DNA of 64,000 nt from Symbiodinium sp. CCMP2592 (lineage: Eukaryota > Sar > Dinophyceae > Suessiales > Symbiodiniaceae): positions 1,621,988-1,685,987 of the forward strand of contig CAJNDT010003557.1 in the NCBI GenBank assembly GCA_905221615.1, in the 5' to 3' direction. The notes under the pieces were generated by a model. The model worked only from the letters and a program-made list of their open reading frames with translations, was not told the DNA's origin and searched no databases. Below are positions 1-11,974 of this stretch, piece after piece; within the stretch, counting starts at the first letter, position 1, and each line of letters starts with the position of its first letter. Made by a program: the position numbers and the translations under genes.

Positions 1-560
1 CGCGCTCACATGGGGAATGGAACAGGTTTTGACAGTATAGGGTTGGAGGTCGCGCGGCGCTCGCGCGAGCTCGCGCGGGCGTCGCGCAGGCCTACTATCT
101 ATACCACCAGTCAGAACCCGAAAATCCCTGCAAAATACACTGTTGCAGTCCCCACTCGCGAACTAAACAAGCGGCGCCCACATGGGGTTTCGATGTTTCT
201 GGTGTGATGAAACGAGGTGATGTGACTGCAAAATAAGCCCAAATACCTGCGGCACGCGCACAGCTCACTCGTTTCGTTACATGTGTTGAAACCCACCTCC
301 GGGCGGCGTCCACATGGGGTTTCGATATTTCTGGTGTGATGAAATGAGGTGATGTGAGTGCAAAATAGCCACGAATACCTGCGTCACGCGGCCTTTTTAC
401 TCATTTCGCTACATGTGTTGAAACCCACCTCCGGGCCGTGTGCCCATGGGGTTTCGCTACTTCTGATGTGACTAAACGCGGGTGATGCGACTAAACGCGG
501 ATCGAGCGTCACCTTGGGGTGTTGTGACTAAACGCGCCCTGACGCGACTTAACCCCGCTA
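1..560. repeat. Tandem repeat, 132-bp period
   Basis: Blocks beginning CATGGGGTTTCG recur with their ATG at 182, 314 and 446, an exact 132-bp spacing. A weaker related start lies at 10. Each unit carries a conserved segment on a GTGATGAAACGAGGTGATGTGA theme and ends with a run containing TTGAAACCCACCTCCGGGC. The last unit decays into short repeats of GACTAAACGCG. Short open frames inside the array are by-products of the repeat. No gene is visible. Confidence 0.85.
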
Positions 561-2535
561 CACGTACATGTCACAGGATTAAAGCTGCAAGTTCAGAAGC
601 CAAGTCTTTCCCAGCACCAGCCTGCCACTCTGCAACCCGAGATACCCCGTCTTAAATGCTAAGAGGCCCTTTATACCAGGATCGTTGCCCGCACTTCCAA
701 ACACAGAATCTCTAGCACTAGCCAGTACCAAGCTTCAGCCGCGCAAGCATTTTTATTGGAATGCTCAATGCTCCACTGGTATGACTTCAGGCCTTGTTCC
801 ATGGGATGCCGCAAAAGGTTGCATGCCCAAAACTTCAACCCCAACCCCAGCCCGAACTTCTACTCTTCTGCGCTGTCCGCCAGTGCAAGTCTTGCCTGAG
901 TCCCAGGCAGCCTGACTTGCAACAGCTGCGAACATCCTAACCGCTGAAGCCCAATTTGTGAGCCCCATGCCCAGTTTTCCTCTAGCCCCAGATCCTATAT
1001 GGACACTCAAGCTATCAACTGTGAATACAAAACTCAACCAACAAGACGGATGGCGCGAATCGCCGCGCCCCCCTTCAAACCAAAAGGTTCGAACTGTACA
1101 GGCACTTTCATTGGCCCTGAGCACTTAAGCATAAACCCTGTGCATCCTTAGTTCAATCCGTACAACTCCAAACCCAAAAGCCCGAAAACGCTGTACACCC
1201 TTTAAGTCCTGAAGCCCTCAAAGCCGAAACCCCTAAAACGACAAGCTCAAGACCTTCGTAGTCTCATTCGCGGACAGGTCAGCTCTACAGAGGCGAGATG
1301 GGATGGGCAGAGCGTGTTGCAGTTTCATTACCACGGGTTCATGTGCGTAGTTATCCAAAACAGGTTCCCATTTCATAATTGTGCAGTTCTATTGCGGGGA
1401 CCTAAAAAGCGATCCTAGTTTAGAGAACTGCCCATGCGTTCGGGGTGTTGGCAGGTGGGGTTTAGGGGCTGAGGCTGGGTATAGGGTTGGGGCTTTCGGA
1501 TTTTTGTTGCTTGCAGGTTCAGGGCTTAGGGCTTGCGAGTTGGGGGTTCAGGGATTTATGTATTGGGGTGCTAGGCTTCAGTGTGTTTTTTGAAGAGTTG
1601 GAGGTACATAACAGAGTATGTCTTCATTGCTTTACGGTTCGGTGTTTTGAGGGTTAGGGGATTGAAGCATTAAAGTTCATGTGTTGCGCGTTCCTTCGGA
1701 TCCTGGAACTCAAAGTCTTTGAAATAAACATCCTGTCAGTCTTCTGGGCTTCTTTCAATGAGGATTCTGCTGAAGTTGGCAAAGCTTCAGGTTTGAGATA
1801 TGCGAGCCCAGGTGTGAAAGTCGGGGGCTACGGCCGGTAAACCTCTAAGGTAGCAACGAGTGTTTAGAATGAAGAGTTGGTGGCTAGCAGCGGCCAGTCG
1901 TCAAAGGTTGAAGGCCTTACCCTAAAGTAGTGGGACACTGGAAATAGCCGGAGTCATTCGCAGCTGTTGCTGTGAAAAGCCATGTCGTGAAGTTGCTTCG
2001 TATCCAAATCTATTGTCTCTCGTGCAATGTCGTGCAGGGTTTGTCCCTTCCTGTCGCCTGTGGGAAGCTGATCCGATGAAAGCCCGTAGCATGGCAGGGC
2101 CGCAGTGCCTGCCCGAATACCTTGTAACTTATCTTTTCTATTCATGTTCCCGATTTTGAAACCTATAGCTGATGCTCTTACTAGTAGAGAACACCTTGAG
2201 CTTCGTCGAGGGGCAGATGCGGACGGAGATTTACGAGTATCGCCGCTAGACTGCAAGTTACGGCTTGAGGGTTCATGGAGAGCGGTTGTGAGATACAGCC
2301 AATGCTCCTCATCCTTTCAACCCTGCAGGCTTCCCATGGAACCGGAGAAGGTAGCCACCCCCTTTGGTTTTGCACACCAGAGAAAGATGATGCTGCCTGC
2401 TATCACTATGATTCCATTCCCTGCAATCGTCCATTGACTTCAAGGCAGGACTTAACTGGAGTTCTGCGACATGTTTCTGCAAAGCCGAGCATTCGGAGCA
2501 GTGTTTACCTGCCCATGCGACGATGCATTCATGCA
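561..2535. other. Non-coding DNA, no gene recognised
   Basis: Open frames here are short, overlap in opposite directions and have no recognisable motifs. Composition alternates between C/A-rich stretches (about 1140-1260, with degenerate CCCTAAA-like words) and G/T-rich stretches (about 1440-1680, with GGTTTAGGG-like words). This is the same texture seen across the other gene-free parts of the window. Confidence 0.6.
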
Positions 2536-2784
2536 GGCGTTTACTCATGAGACGCATGCATGCATGCATGCATGCATCAATACATGCACATGCACACATA
2601 CGTGCATACATACATACATTCCTACATGCATACAGCATGTATCCAGAGTTGTTTTATATGTATATCTGCATGTACGCGATTCACAAGTAGATAAGTAAGT
2701 AAGTAAGTAAGAAGGAAAGAAAGCAAGGATGGAAGGAAGTATGTATATGTATGCAAAACATGTATGCATATATGCGTGCGCACG

Positions 2785-2835
<51 letters not shown>

Positions 2836-3850
2836 GTGTTAGCCGTGTGTATATGTGTATGTACATGTAAGTTCGTGACTAAGCAAGTTTGTTCAAGTGT
2901 GTGTATGTATGTATAATACAGGTACACATGCACCTGTGTACCTGTCAATAGATGTGTGTACGCATGTAAGTATGACTATACGCATGTGTGTACGAGTATG
3001 TGTATGTGTATGTGTATGCATATCTATAGGCATTTGTCTGTGTATATATGCATGTACATGTTCATGGACATGTATATGTGTGTTTGTAGGTATGTGTGTG
3101 CACGAACATATGTAGGTATTCATGTATTATGTATTACTTACTTTCCATGTACGTTTGTACATGTGTACGTGTGCATGTGCACCTATGTACGTATGTATGT
3201 ACTTGTGTATGTATGCATTGGTTTATGTAAGTATGCATGTTTGTACGTATGTATGTATGTATGCATGCAGGCATGGATGTATGTATGTATGTATGTATGT
3301 ATGTTAAATATATGCATATTGTATGGATGCATGGATTTATGAATGGATGGATGGAGATTGGGATAGGATGTATGTATTTAACTAGTTTGTTCGTCCGTTA
3401 GTTTGTCATTTAGTTCGTTGTAGTTCGTTATAGTTAGTTAGTTCGCTCGTTAGTTCGTCAGATAAGTGGGTAGGTAGTTAGGTAGTCGGGTTTAGGTTGG
3501 TTAACGGTTATATATAGTTAGCTATAGTTTGCTGTAGTTAGCTTTAGTTAGTTAGCTCGTTCGTCAGTTCGTTAGTGAGTTAGAATGTTTGTAAGTTAGA
3601 TCGCTCTAGCGAGCTGTATAATTAGTTAGTTGGATAGTTGGTTCGCTAGTTAATGAGTGATAGTTAGTTATGGTTTGGTATACTTAGTCAGTTCGTTACT
3701 TCGTTAGTTAGTCAGATGGCTAGCTAGCTAGCTTGCTTACTTGCTAGCCAGGCCGTTAGTTTTAGTTAGTTGCTTGCAGTTAGTTATGGTTGGGTTTAGT
3801 TCGCCGGTCGGTCAGTCAGTCAGTTAGCTAGCTTGCTAGCCTGCTTGCTG
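2536..3850. repeat. 1.3-kb mixed microsatellite
   Basis: A chain of simple repeats. (ATGC)n is at about 2555-2577, AAGT repeats at about 2690-2712, (GT)n at about 2787-2840, then irregular GTAT/ATGT tetranucleotides to about 3305. From about 3375 to 3850 there are degenerate GTTAGTTC/TTAG tetranucleotides. Open frames here encode only C/M/Y/V- or T/H-rich repeats and are not genes. The tract ends about 310 bp before the start codon of the gene at 4165. Confidence 0.92.
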
Positions 3851-4164
3851 GTTTGTTGTTGATGTATGCATGCATGTATAATATGTACATATATGTCCCT
3901 CACACACACACGAACCCGAACGCATTCACAGATGACCTCTGTGTGAATATACTTATGTACTTGCAAGTTGTTTATAAACTCCCTGAATCTGGTATGTACC
4001 TCGTATGTTCTGCCGAGGTGGGCATGGCCCCCTCTCTCTTTCCGAATCAGATTTCAGACATCGTCGTCATGCCACAGTCCAAAGTAAAGCCCCCATGCCT
4101 CCTCTTGGGATCGCACAGTGGTCTGGCTCAGCAGCGCAAACCGCTCAGCTTCCGAGGCGCCGCC

Positions 4165-6006
4165 ATGCCCCAGCAGCCCGAAGCAAAGTTTCTCAAAGAC
4201 CTGACCGAAGTCCCTGCCGGCTGGCCCTTGGCGACCGTCATCGACGCCTTCGCCTACTTGGCTGTTTTGCGAGCCAGTTATGCTCCTCCGGATCGAGCTC
4301 GCGAGGCGGTGAGCTGTCGGCTCTTGGAGCTCTGGGCCTCGCAGCCGGCGGAGGCCGAGGCCTGGCTCGAGCGCTTCGGAGAGCTGAAAACGGCGACGAG
4401 GGCGGAGCGCCTCTGCGAGGCGCTGCTCCGGCACGGGGCGGCCGAGCACGGGAAGTACGAATACGACTGCTGGTGCTTCTCCCAGGCGGAGCTCCTTCGA
4501 TGCGCCCTCCGCCCAGCAGCGGACCGGGAGCGGGTTGCGGCTTGGTACCTGCAACAGCCCCGCACCCGCGATCGCTGCCGGCAGCTCGCGGAGCGCCTCG
4601 TCGAGGCGGAGAGCTCGGAGACGGCGCGGAAGCGGCAGAAGCTCGAGGAGGAGACTGCCCAGCGCCGCCGCCTCGAAGCCGAGCTCCAGCAGTCGAAGGA
4701 GGAGAGCCGAGAGCTCAGCAGTCGCCTGGCTGCGGCGGAGGCGGAGGTGTCCAGCAAGACCGCGGAGCTGCAAACTGCACAGAGCGAGAGTGCCGAGTGT
4801 AAGGAGCAGTGCAAGGAGCTCGAACACCGCGCGACAAGTGCGGAGTCAGTCGTGGCGGAGATGCGGAAGGAGCTCCAGCAGCTGCAGGGTGAGCATGGCA
4901 GGGGCCAGGAACGTTGCGAGGATCTTGCGAATCGTTTGAAGGCGGCAGTGGCTGAGCATGCCGAGGCCAAGGAGCGGTTGGTGCACGACACCAGTGAAAA
5001 GCAGCTGGAATTGCGGCAACAGCAGCAACAGCAGCAGCAAGCCGATAGCTGCAGCTACGACGCACGCTGCCTCCTGGTTTCGGCACCAGAGGGGAGCAAG
5101 GCTGAGCTGCAGATCCAGAACGCAGTGCTGCAGGAGAGGTGTGAGCAGCTCAGGCAGCAGCTTGCCAAGGCAGAGTCGAAGCTGGACCTTCTGCAAGATC
5201 TGCGAGAAGAGATGCGGGAAGAGATTGGCATGTACAAGGAGCGCCTTCGTGGGCAACGCACAGTTGTTGAGAGCAAGACAAAGAGCCATCGTTTGGGGGG
5301 TGGCATCTCAGGTCATCCTTCCGTGAACCATCCCGCCCCGGCTTCCAGAAACGCAGTCTTCGGTGATCAGGAGTCAGATCTTGCTGAGCAGTTGGGGTAT
5401 AGCCTTGTAGATGAAGATGGCGCCTCCGTCCTGAGTAGGTCTTCCTGCTGCTCCGTGAAGCAGAACTGCTTGATGCTGGATGCCATCTTCAAGAGCCGCA
5501 TGGACTTCTTCCGGGAGGGGAGGGACCTCCAGAAAGGTTCCCAAGTCCTGGCTGGCGATGGCAAGACTGTTTTGGAAGTGGTCGAGATCTCGAAGGAAGG
5601 GCAGGCTACTGAAGTGGTCGATCTGCAGGCGGGCCTTGCAACACTGCGGGTGACCCTGGACCATCCTGTGCAGATTCCCGATGAAAGTGGTGAGCCGGGC
5701 CGCCACGTCTACATGCCCGCGGGGAAGCTGAAGCCGGGCGACTTCGTGATGCTCGACTCGGGGGAGCCGGTTGCACTCACCAGCGCAGAGACTCAGCCCG
5801 CGGAGTGCAAGGTGCTGAAGATCGTCTTCAAGCCGGACTTGCCTGTAGCCGTCTTCTCCAGCCCATCTTGCATCCTGAGCAAGGGGCACAAGAAGAAATC
5901 GCAGGTGCGTCGCAGTGGCATGGGCATGAGGGGCAAGGACTCGATCGATCCCATGGATGGCGGCGCCTCGATTCCGGACACTGCGGCCGGGGAGTACATG
6001 GACTGA
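4165..6006 (+). CDS. Coiled-coil protein with C-terminal Hint-like domain (copy 1)
   Basis: A 613-residue intronless gene. The frame is open from about 3853, but the upstream part reads through microsatellite. The ATG at 4165 sits in a strong context (gccgccATG) and aligns with the start of the paralogue at 36881. Residues 1-150 form a conserved head with motifs WPLATV and LELWASQP. Residues about 152-360 are a long charged coiled coil rich in E, K, Q and R, with a short poly-Q run near 285. The C-terminal third resembles a Hint (hedgehog/intein) autoprocessing fold: candidate nucleophile Cys435 (NCLMLDAIF), block GSQVLAGDG, block-B Thr497 and His500 in VTLDHPVQ, and LKPGD near 522-526. Function and location are unknown. 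No signal peptide is seen. The family head is not one I can name. Confidence 0.8.
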   Translation: MPQQPEAKFLKDLTEVPAGWPLATVIDAFAYLAVLRASYAPPDRAREAVSCRLLELWASQPAEAEAWLERFGELKTATRAERLCEALLRHGAAEHGKYEYDCWCFSQAELLRCALRPAADRERVAAWYLQQPRTRDRCRQLAERLVEAESSETARKRQKLEEETAQRRRLEAELQQSKEESRELSSRLAAAEAEVSSKTAELQTAQSESAECKEQCKELEHRATSAESVVAEMRKELQQLQGEHGRGQERCEDLANRLKAAVAEHAEAKERLVHDTSEKQLELRQQQQQQQQADSCSYDARCLLVSAPEGSKAELQIQNAVLQERCEQLRQQLAKAESKLDLLQDLREEMREEIGMYKERLRGQRTVVESKTKSHRLGGGISGHPSVNHPAPASRNAVFGDQESDLAEQLGYSLVDEDGASVLSRSSCCSVKQNCLMLDAIFKSRMDFFREGRDLQKGSQVLAGDGKTVLEVVEISKEGQATEVVDLQAGLATLRVTLDHPVQIPDESGEPGRHVYMPAGKLKPGDFVMLDSGEPVALTSAETQPAECKVLKIVFKPDLPVAVFSSPSCILSKGHKKKSQVRRSGMGMRGKDSIDPMDGGASIPDTAAGEYMD

Positions 6007-9000
6007 GCCCACACACCAGCGCTGCTCCACGGCGTACTAAAGCTGTGCTGAAAACCCACGAATTCGCAGAGTTCCGCAACTCCTCAAGCAGCTGAGCGCA
6101 CGGCTCCCTGGCCAGTGCCTACACAGCTGTTTGAGCATGTCGTTGCCATAGCACGTCGGAGTTCAGCGCACGTGTTCCAAGGTTACATATCCGTGGCCAA
6201 GGAAAGACATCACAATCGGAAGTCCAGATTGAGAAGCAACACACAGACAGCAAGTCGCACTCGTGTAACCGATGCTCTTGCAGCAACTTGTCGGACATGC
6301 TGTGGAAAAACTGCAAGACTCCCGGATGCAAGCTTGGATATGCAGTGCCTGCACCAATTCCCATTTTGAAGCTCGCAGTGCAGAGTTGGGTTCGAGATTC
6401 TGTGTTCCCTGTGCAGAAGGCGCCGGGTGCAGATTCGAATTTCGGGAGGGAGTTCACCCTTGTCGTTGTGTGTCGTGGAGACAGCGAGAGGAGTTTTTGG
6501 AGGTAGAAGAGTTCCTTTTTGGACATCGGCTGCTTTGCCGCCCTTCCAGACACTGCCTTCGGGGGCCCTGGCGAGCTTTACAGAGACATGGCAACCTTCA
6601 TGGAGTCGAGCTGTAATTCTGAACGTAATTTCGAGAACATTTTGGGTTTCAGGCTTAGGGAACCTTCTAGAAAAATCATGTCAGGGCCCCTTCTTGAGCT
6701 GCCTGCTGCTGCGACCGCAGTCTGTCTCGCAAGACCTCCTGCCGGTGGCGAGGATTGCCGGCAAAATGGAGAGCATGCAGTGCATTTGCAAAGCTTTTGT
6801 TTCGAATCATCCCGTCGCACTTGTTGCCTTGTCTCTTTACACCCGAAATCACATAAGAGTTACGGTGCTTGAAGATGCTCGTGCCTCAGGGGTGATGTGT
6901 TTAGGGGAGTCGACACCTGGTGCAGGCCAGCAAGCGGCACTCTGAAGCCGTGTGAAATGGTGTTGAGCTGAAAGATGATGTGTAACGAAGCAAAGTTCTG
7001 ATGGTGGAGGCCTTCCCTCCACACCAAAAGCTGCGTCTTCGCTAATGGAGCTTAATTATGTCTAGAGTCTAGCTGAACAACAGAAACACTACCATAGAAG
7101 CATTAGCAACAGAAATGACAGCCGTTAACGAATGCAACCACGGGAACAACAATCTATCAAGAGACTCCTGAAGCTCTTCATCCCTAGGTCGCGACCGCCA
7201 ACAAGCCCGAGTTGTTGCGAATGAGCTTGCAACAGCCTTTGCCACTGGGCTATAGACAAGTTTGATTTACTGGGGAGATGTCTCGATGCCATCGTTGCTG
7301 TTTCTCTTCTGGTTCAGCTGATGGCGACGATGATAAGGATGATGATTCTGATGATCCGGGGTCACGATGGCAAAACTTTTTTTAATCGTGACGATGATAA
7401 CTGCAAAGATGGCCGTGTGTGTGTGTGTGCGCGCTTGATGACCACCTATCCGTCGTGTCGCTTTGGTGATGGGCCCTTGCCATTTTGATAGCGATGAACG
7501 TTTGCAAGATTGCGTACCACGCTTACTTGCAGTTCTTGCTACGAATACTGTGTGCAATCATCGGCCTGTGATGGCAATGACCGCTGCAGCCCTGATTGTT
7601 AGCCGCCTCCCTTCTTCCGCGGGGATCCCTGTTGCCTAATTGTTGTGGGAGCGCAGAGGGTGCTATCAGTTCTGGGTATACCATTTACCTTTGACCTGGG
7701 CTTTGGACGCTAGTATATCTAAATCCCAGAGCCATTCAATCAAGACTGCGGCTGAGCTATACTAGCAGCTATATCTTGAAACCGAAGCCTGACAGCTTCA
7801 GGTTGAGCCATAGTCCCATACTTGAACCCACCCGAAATCTGAAAACCGAGCTGTCAGGGCACACTGCAATTCACCAAATGTTGCACTTTGTGGCATTTTG
7901 TGCAGCGACTTGTCACAACTGTTCACCACGGATCATATGGTGGAGTGTGTATAGCATACCCCGAACCCCTAAACTTTAAACCTGGACGGGCTCACCCTCA
8001 ACTCCATCCGAAAGGCGCCATATTTCGGTCAAACAAAGCCAGATTACTAGTGTGGGAATCCCATGCCCGAAACGGACATCCAAAAGTCTGCAGTCTCGCC
8101 AGGAGTCGCTGAACTTGGTTTCATTGACGCAGGCCTTGAATGCGCGCACCTTGTCCAAAGGAGCCTGTTCGAGGCTGGTTCGCCTGTTGAATGGAACCCA
8201 CTCTCCGTCTCAACATCGATCTGGTAGGTTAGACCGGATATTATTTGGTCTTTGTGCAGGAAACCCTTGGAAAGCATAGACAGGCCTTGGGGAACAGATG
8301 TGACCACAGTCTTGACGAGAGTTCTTCTCGAAGTTAAGGCCTTCCCAGCCATCGGATGTCGATCTATGCCGCCCGGTCAAAGCAGTGCGCACGTGAGGGT
8401 TTAGGTAGGGCTGTGGGTCTTTATGGTTTTAGGGTTCAGGGCCCATAGGCCCACGGGGTTCAATGATGGATGGTTTTTGGTTTCGCTGGCTTTGGGGTGT
8501 CATGTTTGAGGGTTTGGTCTCGAGGTTTCGGGCTCTCAAGCCGAGAACTGTTTTAATTCGGGTTTGAGACTCAGGGCTTCCGGGACTAGAGGATATATGT
8601 GCCTAGCGTTTCAAAGGGTTATGGACACTGTACCCTTTTTTGAACTTTTCGACTAGAGTGGGTATCCCAAAGCTCCCACACGTCGTGTCGGAGGTGTGAA
8701 CTGTCGAACCTTCAAGCAATCTGGCTTGTTGAGCTGGTTTGCAAAACTAACGGTCACTAGCCTCCAATACCCGAGACCGTTCCCGGAGCCCCACCAGAAA
8801 GGCCAGAATACTTGGCAACAGATTTTGTGGTGAGGTTTTCCGAGTATCTGCGTCGTTTTCAGGCTTCCATATTCCTCCGGATGACGCTTCCTGGAACATG
8901 TAGGATTTCTGATTTTTGCGTGGGACAACGCGGCGAGACCCTAATGCAAAGCAGCCCTCTCGTCGTAAAGCAACCCTCTCGTCCTAGATCCCTTCATCCT

Positions 9001-9389
9001 GTTGTTGGAAGCTTATTTACACCACGGCGGGGTTCCCAAACCCAACCCCTGCAGTCTCCCAAAAGCCCCGTGGCTATGCTGAATGATTGAACACTGCAAG
9101 GTCTACCGTCCCTTAGCCGCAATGCGCACCTTCAGGAAATCCCACTTGTAAGACATCACCTCCCAACAGCCAAAATCAAGCGGTAGATGAATTGCCCAAG
9201 TCCTCATGAATTCGGCTGTTCAGCCTCCGAACAAGGAATCCCAGTTCGGCATCGATATCAGCGCTCCTGATGGGTCGCTCGAGGACAGCGGATGCAGTGC
9301 TCGGTGTTCGTAGGATTCCAGGGGTTGGTGTTCTCCCGGGATCCGTGCTGGGAGTGTCTATGGTGTGCCCCCTTGAAGTCCGTGTCTAC
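6007..9389. other. Non-coding DNA downstream of the Hint-like gene
   Basis: No open frame has a recognisable domain; the longest (about 170 codons at 6427-6945) has no family signature and competes with frames in other phases. A short GT run lies near 7412-7432. Degenerate telomere-like words (GGTTTAGGG forms) occur near 8398-8440. No RNA gene is seen. Confidence 0.55.
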
Positions 9390-9595
9390 TTGCCCATCTA
9401 GTTTCCATCTTTCTATCTTATCTATCCATATCGACCCAGCCATCCATCTATCTTTCTCTCTATCTGGCCATCTAGATATCTAGCTACCTACACATTCCAT
9501 AGCTATCTATCTGTCTATTTGTCTGTTTATCTATCTACATACCTACCGTAGCTATGTCTATCTATCTATCTGTCTATGTATGCATCTCTCTGTCG

Positions 9596-9667
<72 letters not shown>
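9390..9667. repeat. TCTA / CT microsatellite
   Basis: Degenerate TCTA/TCCA tetranucleotides from about 9395 pass into an almost pure (CT)n run at about 9599-9666. The LSLSLS-type translation here is only a repeat product. Confidence 0.93.
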
Positions 9668-9671
<4 letters not shown>

Positions 9672-11872
9672 ACTCTATATCTGTGTATCTGTGCTTGTTT
9701 GTTAGCCGGTGTGTAGCATGTTGGCCTGCCAGGTCTTCAGAGCTCTCGCGGCGACCACATCCACTCTGCCGCAGGAGCTCCTTTTGAATTTTGCAGCCTG
9801 CTCGGTTTAGTTTAGGGGGAGGGAGTTTGGGGTTTATAGGATTTAGGGTTTAGGGTGTTGCTTCTTTGTTTAGGGTTATATAAGGACTGCACGGTTCAGG
9901 GGTTCAGAGACGGCTTTAGGGGTGAGAGGCTTCCAGGTTTAGACCCTAAGGGCTCTAAACTTCCCTAAGCCCCGTAAGCCCTGACTGAAACCGAAGAAGT
10001 CTTAAACGCAAAACACCCCAAAATCCTATAGGCTAGGTTGCATTCCAAACAAGTCCCCTACCACGAAGAAAAGAAAGTTACGTTTTAGTGTGGGTTTAAG
10101 GTTATCACGGTTCAGGGATTCGGAGTCAGGTAACTTGAGGGATAGGGTCTACACGTGGGGGTGTCGAAGGCACTGACAGGCAGGCAGCAGAGTATGCCAT
10201 GGAAGGCCGTAGATGCAAGGTCAGAGGCAACAAGCCACCCCATTCGTTAGATTTGCCCTGCAAGCAACCGAAAGGCGCTGTCCTGGCACCTTCCGGTCTG
10301 AATCAAGCAATTCTCGAATCATTAGACCCGGCCCAACGACCAGGAGCCCACTGGCGTCAGCTTCGCACAGCCCAGAGCGAGGTTTGCGACCCTGCTTTGT
10401 GCCGCTCAGCAGCACAGTTAGAAACAGTGCTATGCACAGAGGCCTCAGCAAGTACTACTCAGATCCACCGACCTTAAGTTTAAGTTCTAAAATGTTCTAA
10501 ACACGGAACCCATCGGGCTTGAGTTTAGGCCTGTATAGTTGGAGGTATAGGGCTTAAGTCTATATTATGAACCAAAGCAGCGTTTGCGCGTTTGTCAAAG
10601 GTTCCCATGTTGATTTGTTTGGAACTTACTTAAGTGGCTTTTCAGAGCTCGGAAAGTTTGGGTTCATAGAGGCTTGCAGTCTGGGGGCCCAGAAGGAATT
10701 ATGAGTTCAAAGATCGAAGTTCGCGGTGATGTTCGGGTTGTGGGGGGTTACAATGCACCCTATGTGTGAGGTACCTGCGACGCAAGGTCTTCCAGACTAG
10801 CCGCGATTTAGTTGATTTCTCAGGCTGCACAGGGCGCTGCAAACCCGAAACCCTAAAGGGACCCCCACCCAGAGCGAGGTTGCTGCAGCCGCCTTGGCCT
10901 TGCACTTGCAGAACTGAGGGCGGAGCGCCTAACAGAAAAAATGGGGATGATGACAGAAGTGTTCTCAGAAGACTTCGTGGCTTTGCAGGTGCGAGGTGCT
11001 CGTATCAAGCCATTGACATGAGTCATGAGCAACAAGTGCGCATGAGTCGGAGTTACTAGAGTTGGTTTTGACACAGCTGGTTCTGAAATTGGTCGGAGCG
11101 AACCAGCACTTGATCCGGGTTCCTTAGGTGGAGTTCCCCATCTACTGATGGGGCCCCGCATAATTCCCGCACACCAACATCATAGCAGCTTCCTGCGGCC
11201 TCCAATCCTGTGTGACGGAACAATCTTGGCAATGCCACTGTCCTCGTACACCTTACAGTGGTATGACAACCGAAGAGAGCACTGATCTGTTTTCCGGATA
11301 CATTGTAATTCTTGCTGAAAGGGACCTGGGGCAAGTACCCACGCCTCTCAAGAAACCCCAAGCCCGAACCTTCATTGCCCGTGAGTGAAAAGACAAGAGA
11401 TTTGTGTGGAACCCTTAAACAGCCGAAGAATCGATTATCAACAAACCTGTGCCCAAGGTGTTCAATGTCCTTTCTGGTCCTGTGCAGAGGGTAGCTGTGC
11501 AAAAGGCAAAATTGGGGACTATTAGCCCCCTTATCCAGAACTCACAGACTTGTTGCAGAGCCTCAGGACATAGTAGTGCTATTCTTTGTGGATCCTTGTT
11601 CAGACTATGGTATTACACCCATCCCAAGGCCCTCTTCTGACTATTTATCGCGGCCCTGAAACCCCTCTTCTTTAACAGTAAGAACCCGATTCTAAATAAG
11701 GCCCTGCGCCCCCAACCCTCGGCCCCTCCAACATTTCTGCGACATTTCCCCCCCCCCCCCCCCATCCCAAGACCTGGGTCCGTTTCGAAGTTTTTGTCAG
11801 ATCCTCGGGCAAAGCCCTCAGGGAACTGCGGCTGCGGGCGGCTTCCGGCACGGTCGAGAGTGTAGGGCCTTA
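9668..11872. other. Non-coding DNA with telomere-like words
   Basis: GGTTTAGGG-type words are dense at about 9800-9960, followed by their C/A-rich complements (CCCTAAG, CCTAAAC) up to about 10030. A C-homopolymer of about 18 bases lies at 11747-11764. Short open frames such as 10199-10477 lack any recognisable motif. Confidence 0.55.
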
Positions 11873-11974
11873 CTATAGGGGCTTAAATAATTACCTAAAC
11901 TACTTTGGTGCTTCCTTATTCTGATTCTAGTATAAGGAGCCCCAAAGCCCCATTCTAATCGTTACGGCCCCTAT
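11873..11974. mobile_element. Foldback (MITE-like) element, ATAGGGGC family, copy 1
   Basis: A ~100-bp non-coding element with imperfect terminal inverted repeats: ATAGGGGCTTAAATAATTA at the left, and the right end reads as its approximate inverse (TAATCGTTACGGCCCCTAT). The internal words GCTTCCTTATT and GGAGCCCCAAAGCCC match the copy at 40792-40902. No clear target-site duplication is visible. Confidence 0.6.

Noticed and set aside
2545..3342. Several open frames rich in Cys, Met, Tyr or Thr, His
   Set aside because: Products of tetranucleotide and GT microsatellites with no non-repeat sequence.
4005..5306. Long antisense and alternate-frame ORFs over the first Hint-like gene (likewise 36871-37793)
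   Set aside because: Shadows of a GC-rich coding frame. They are Arg/Ala/Ser-rich and have no motifs, while the sense frame is conserved between the two paralogues.
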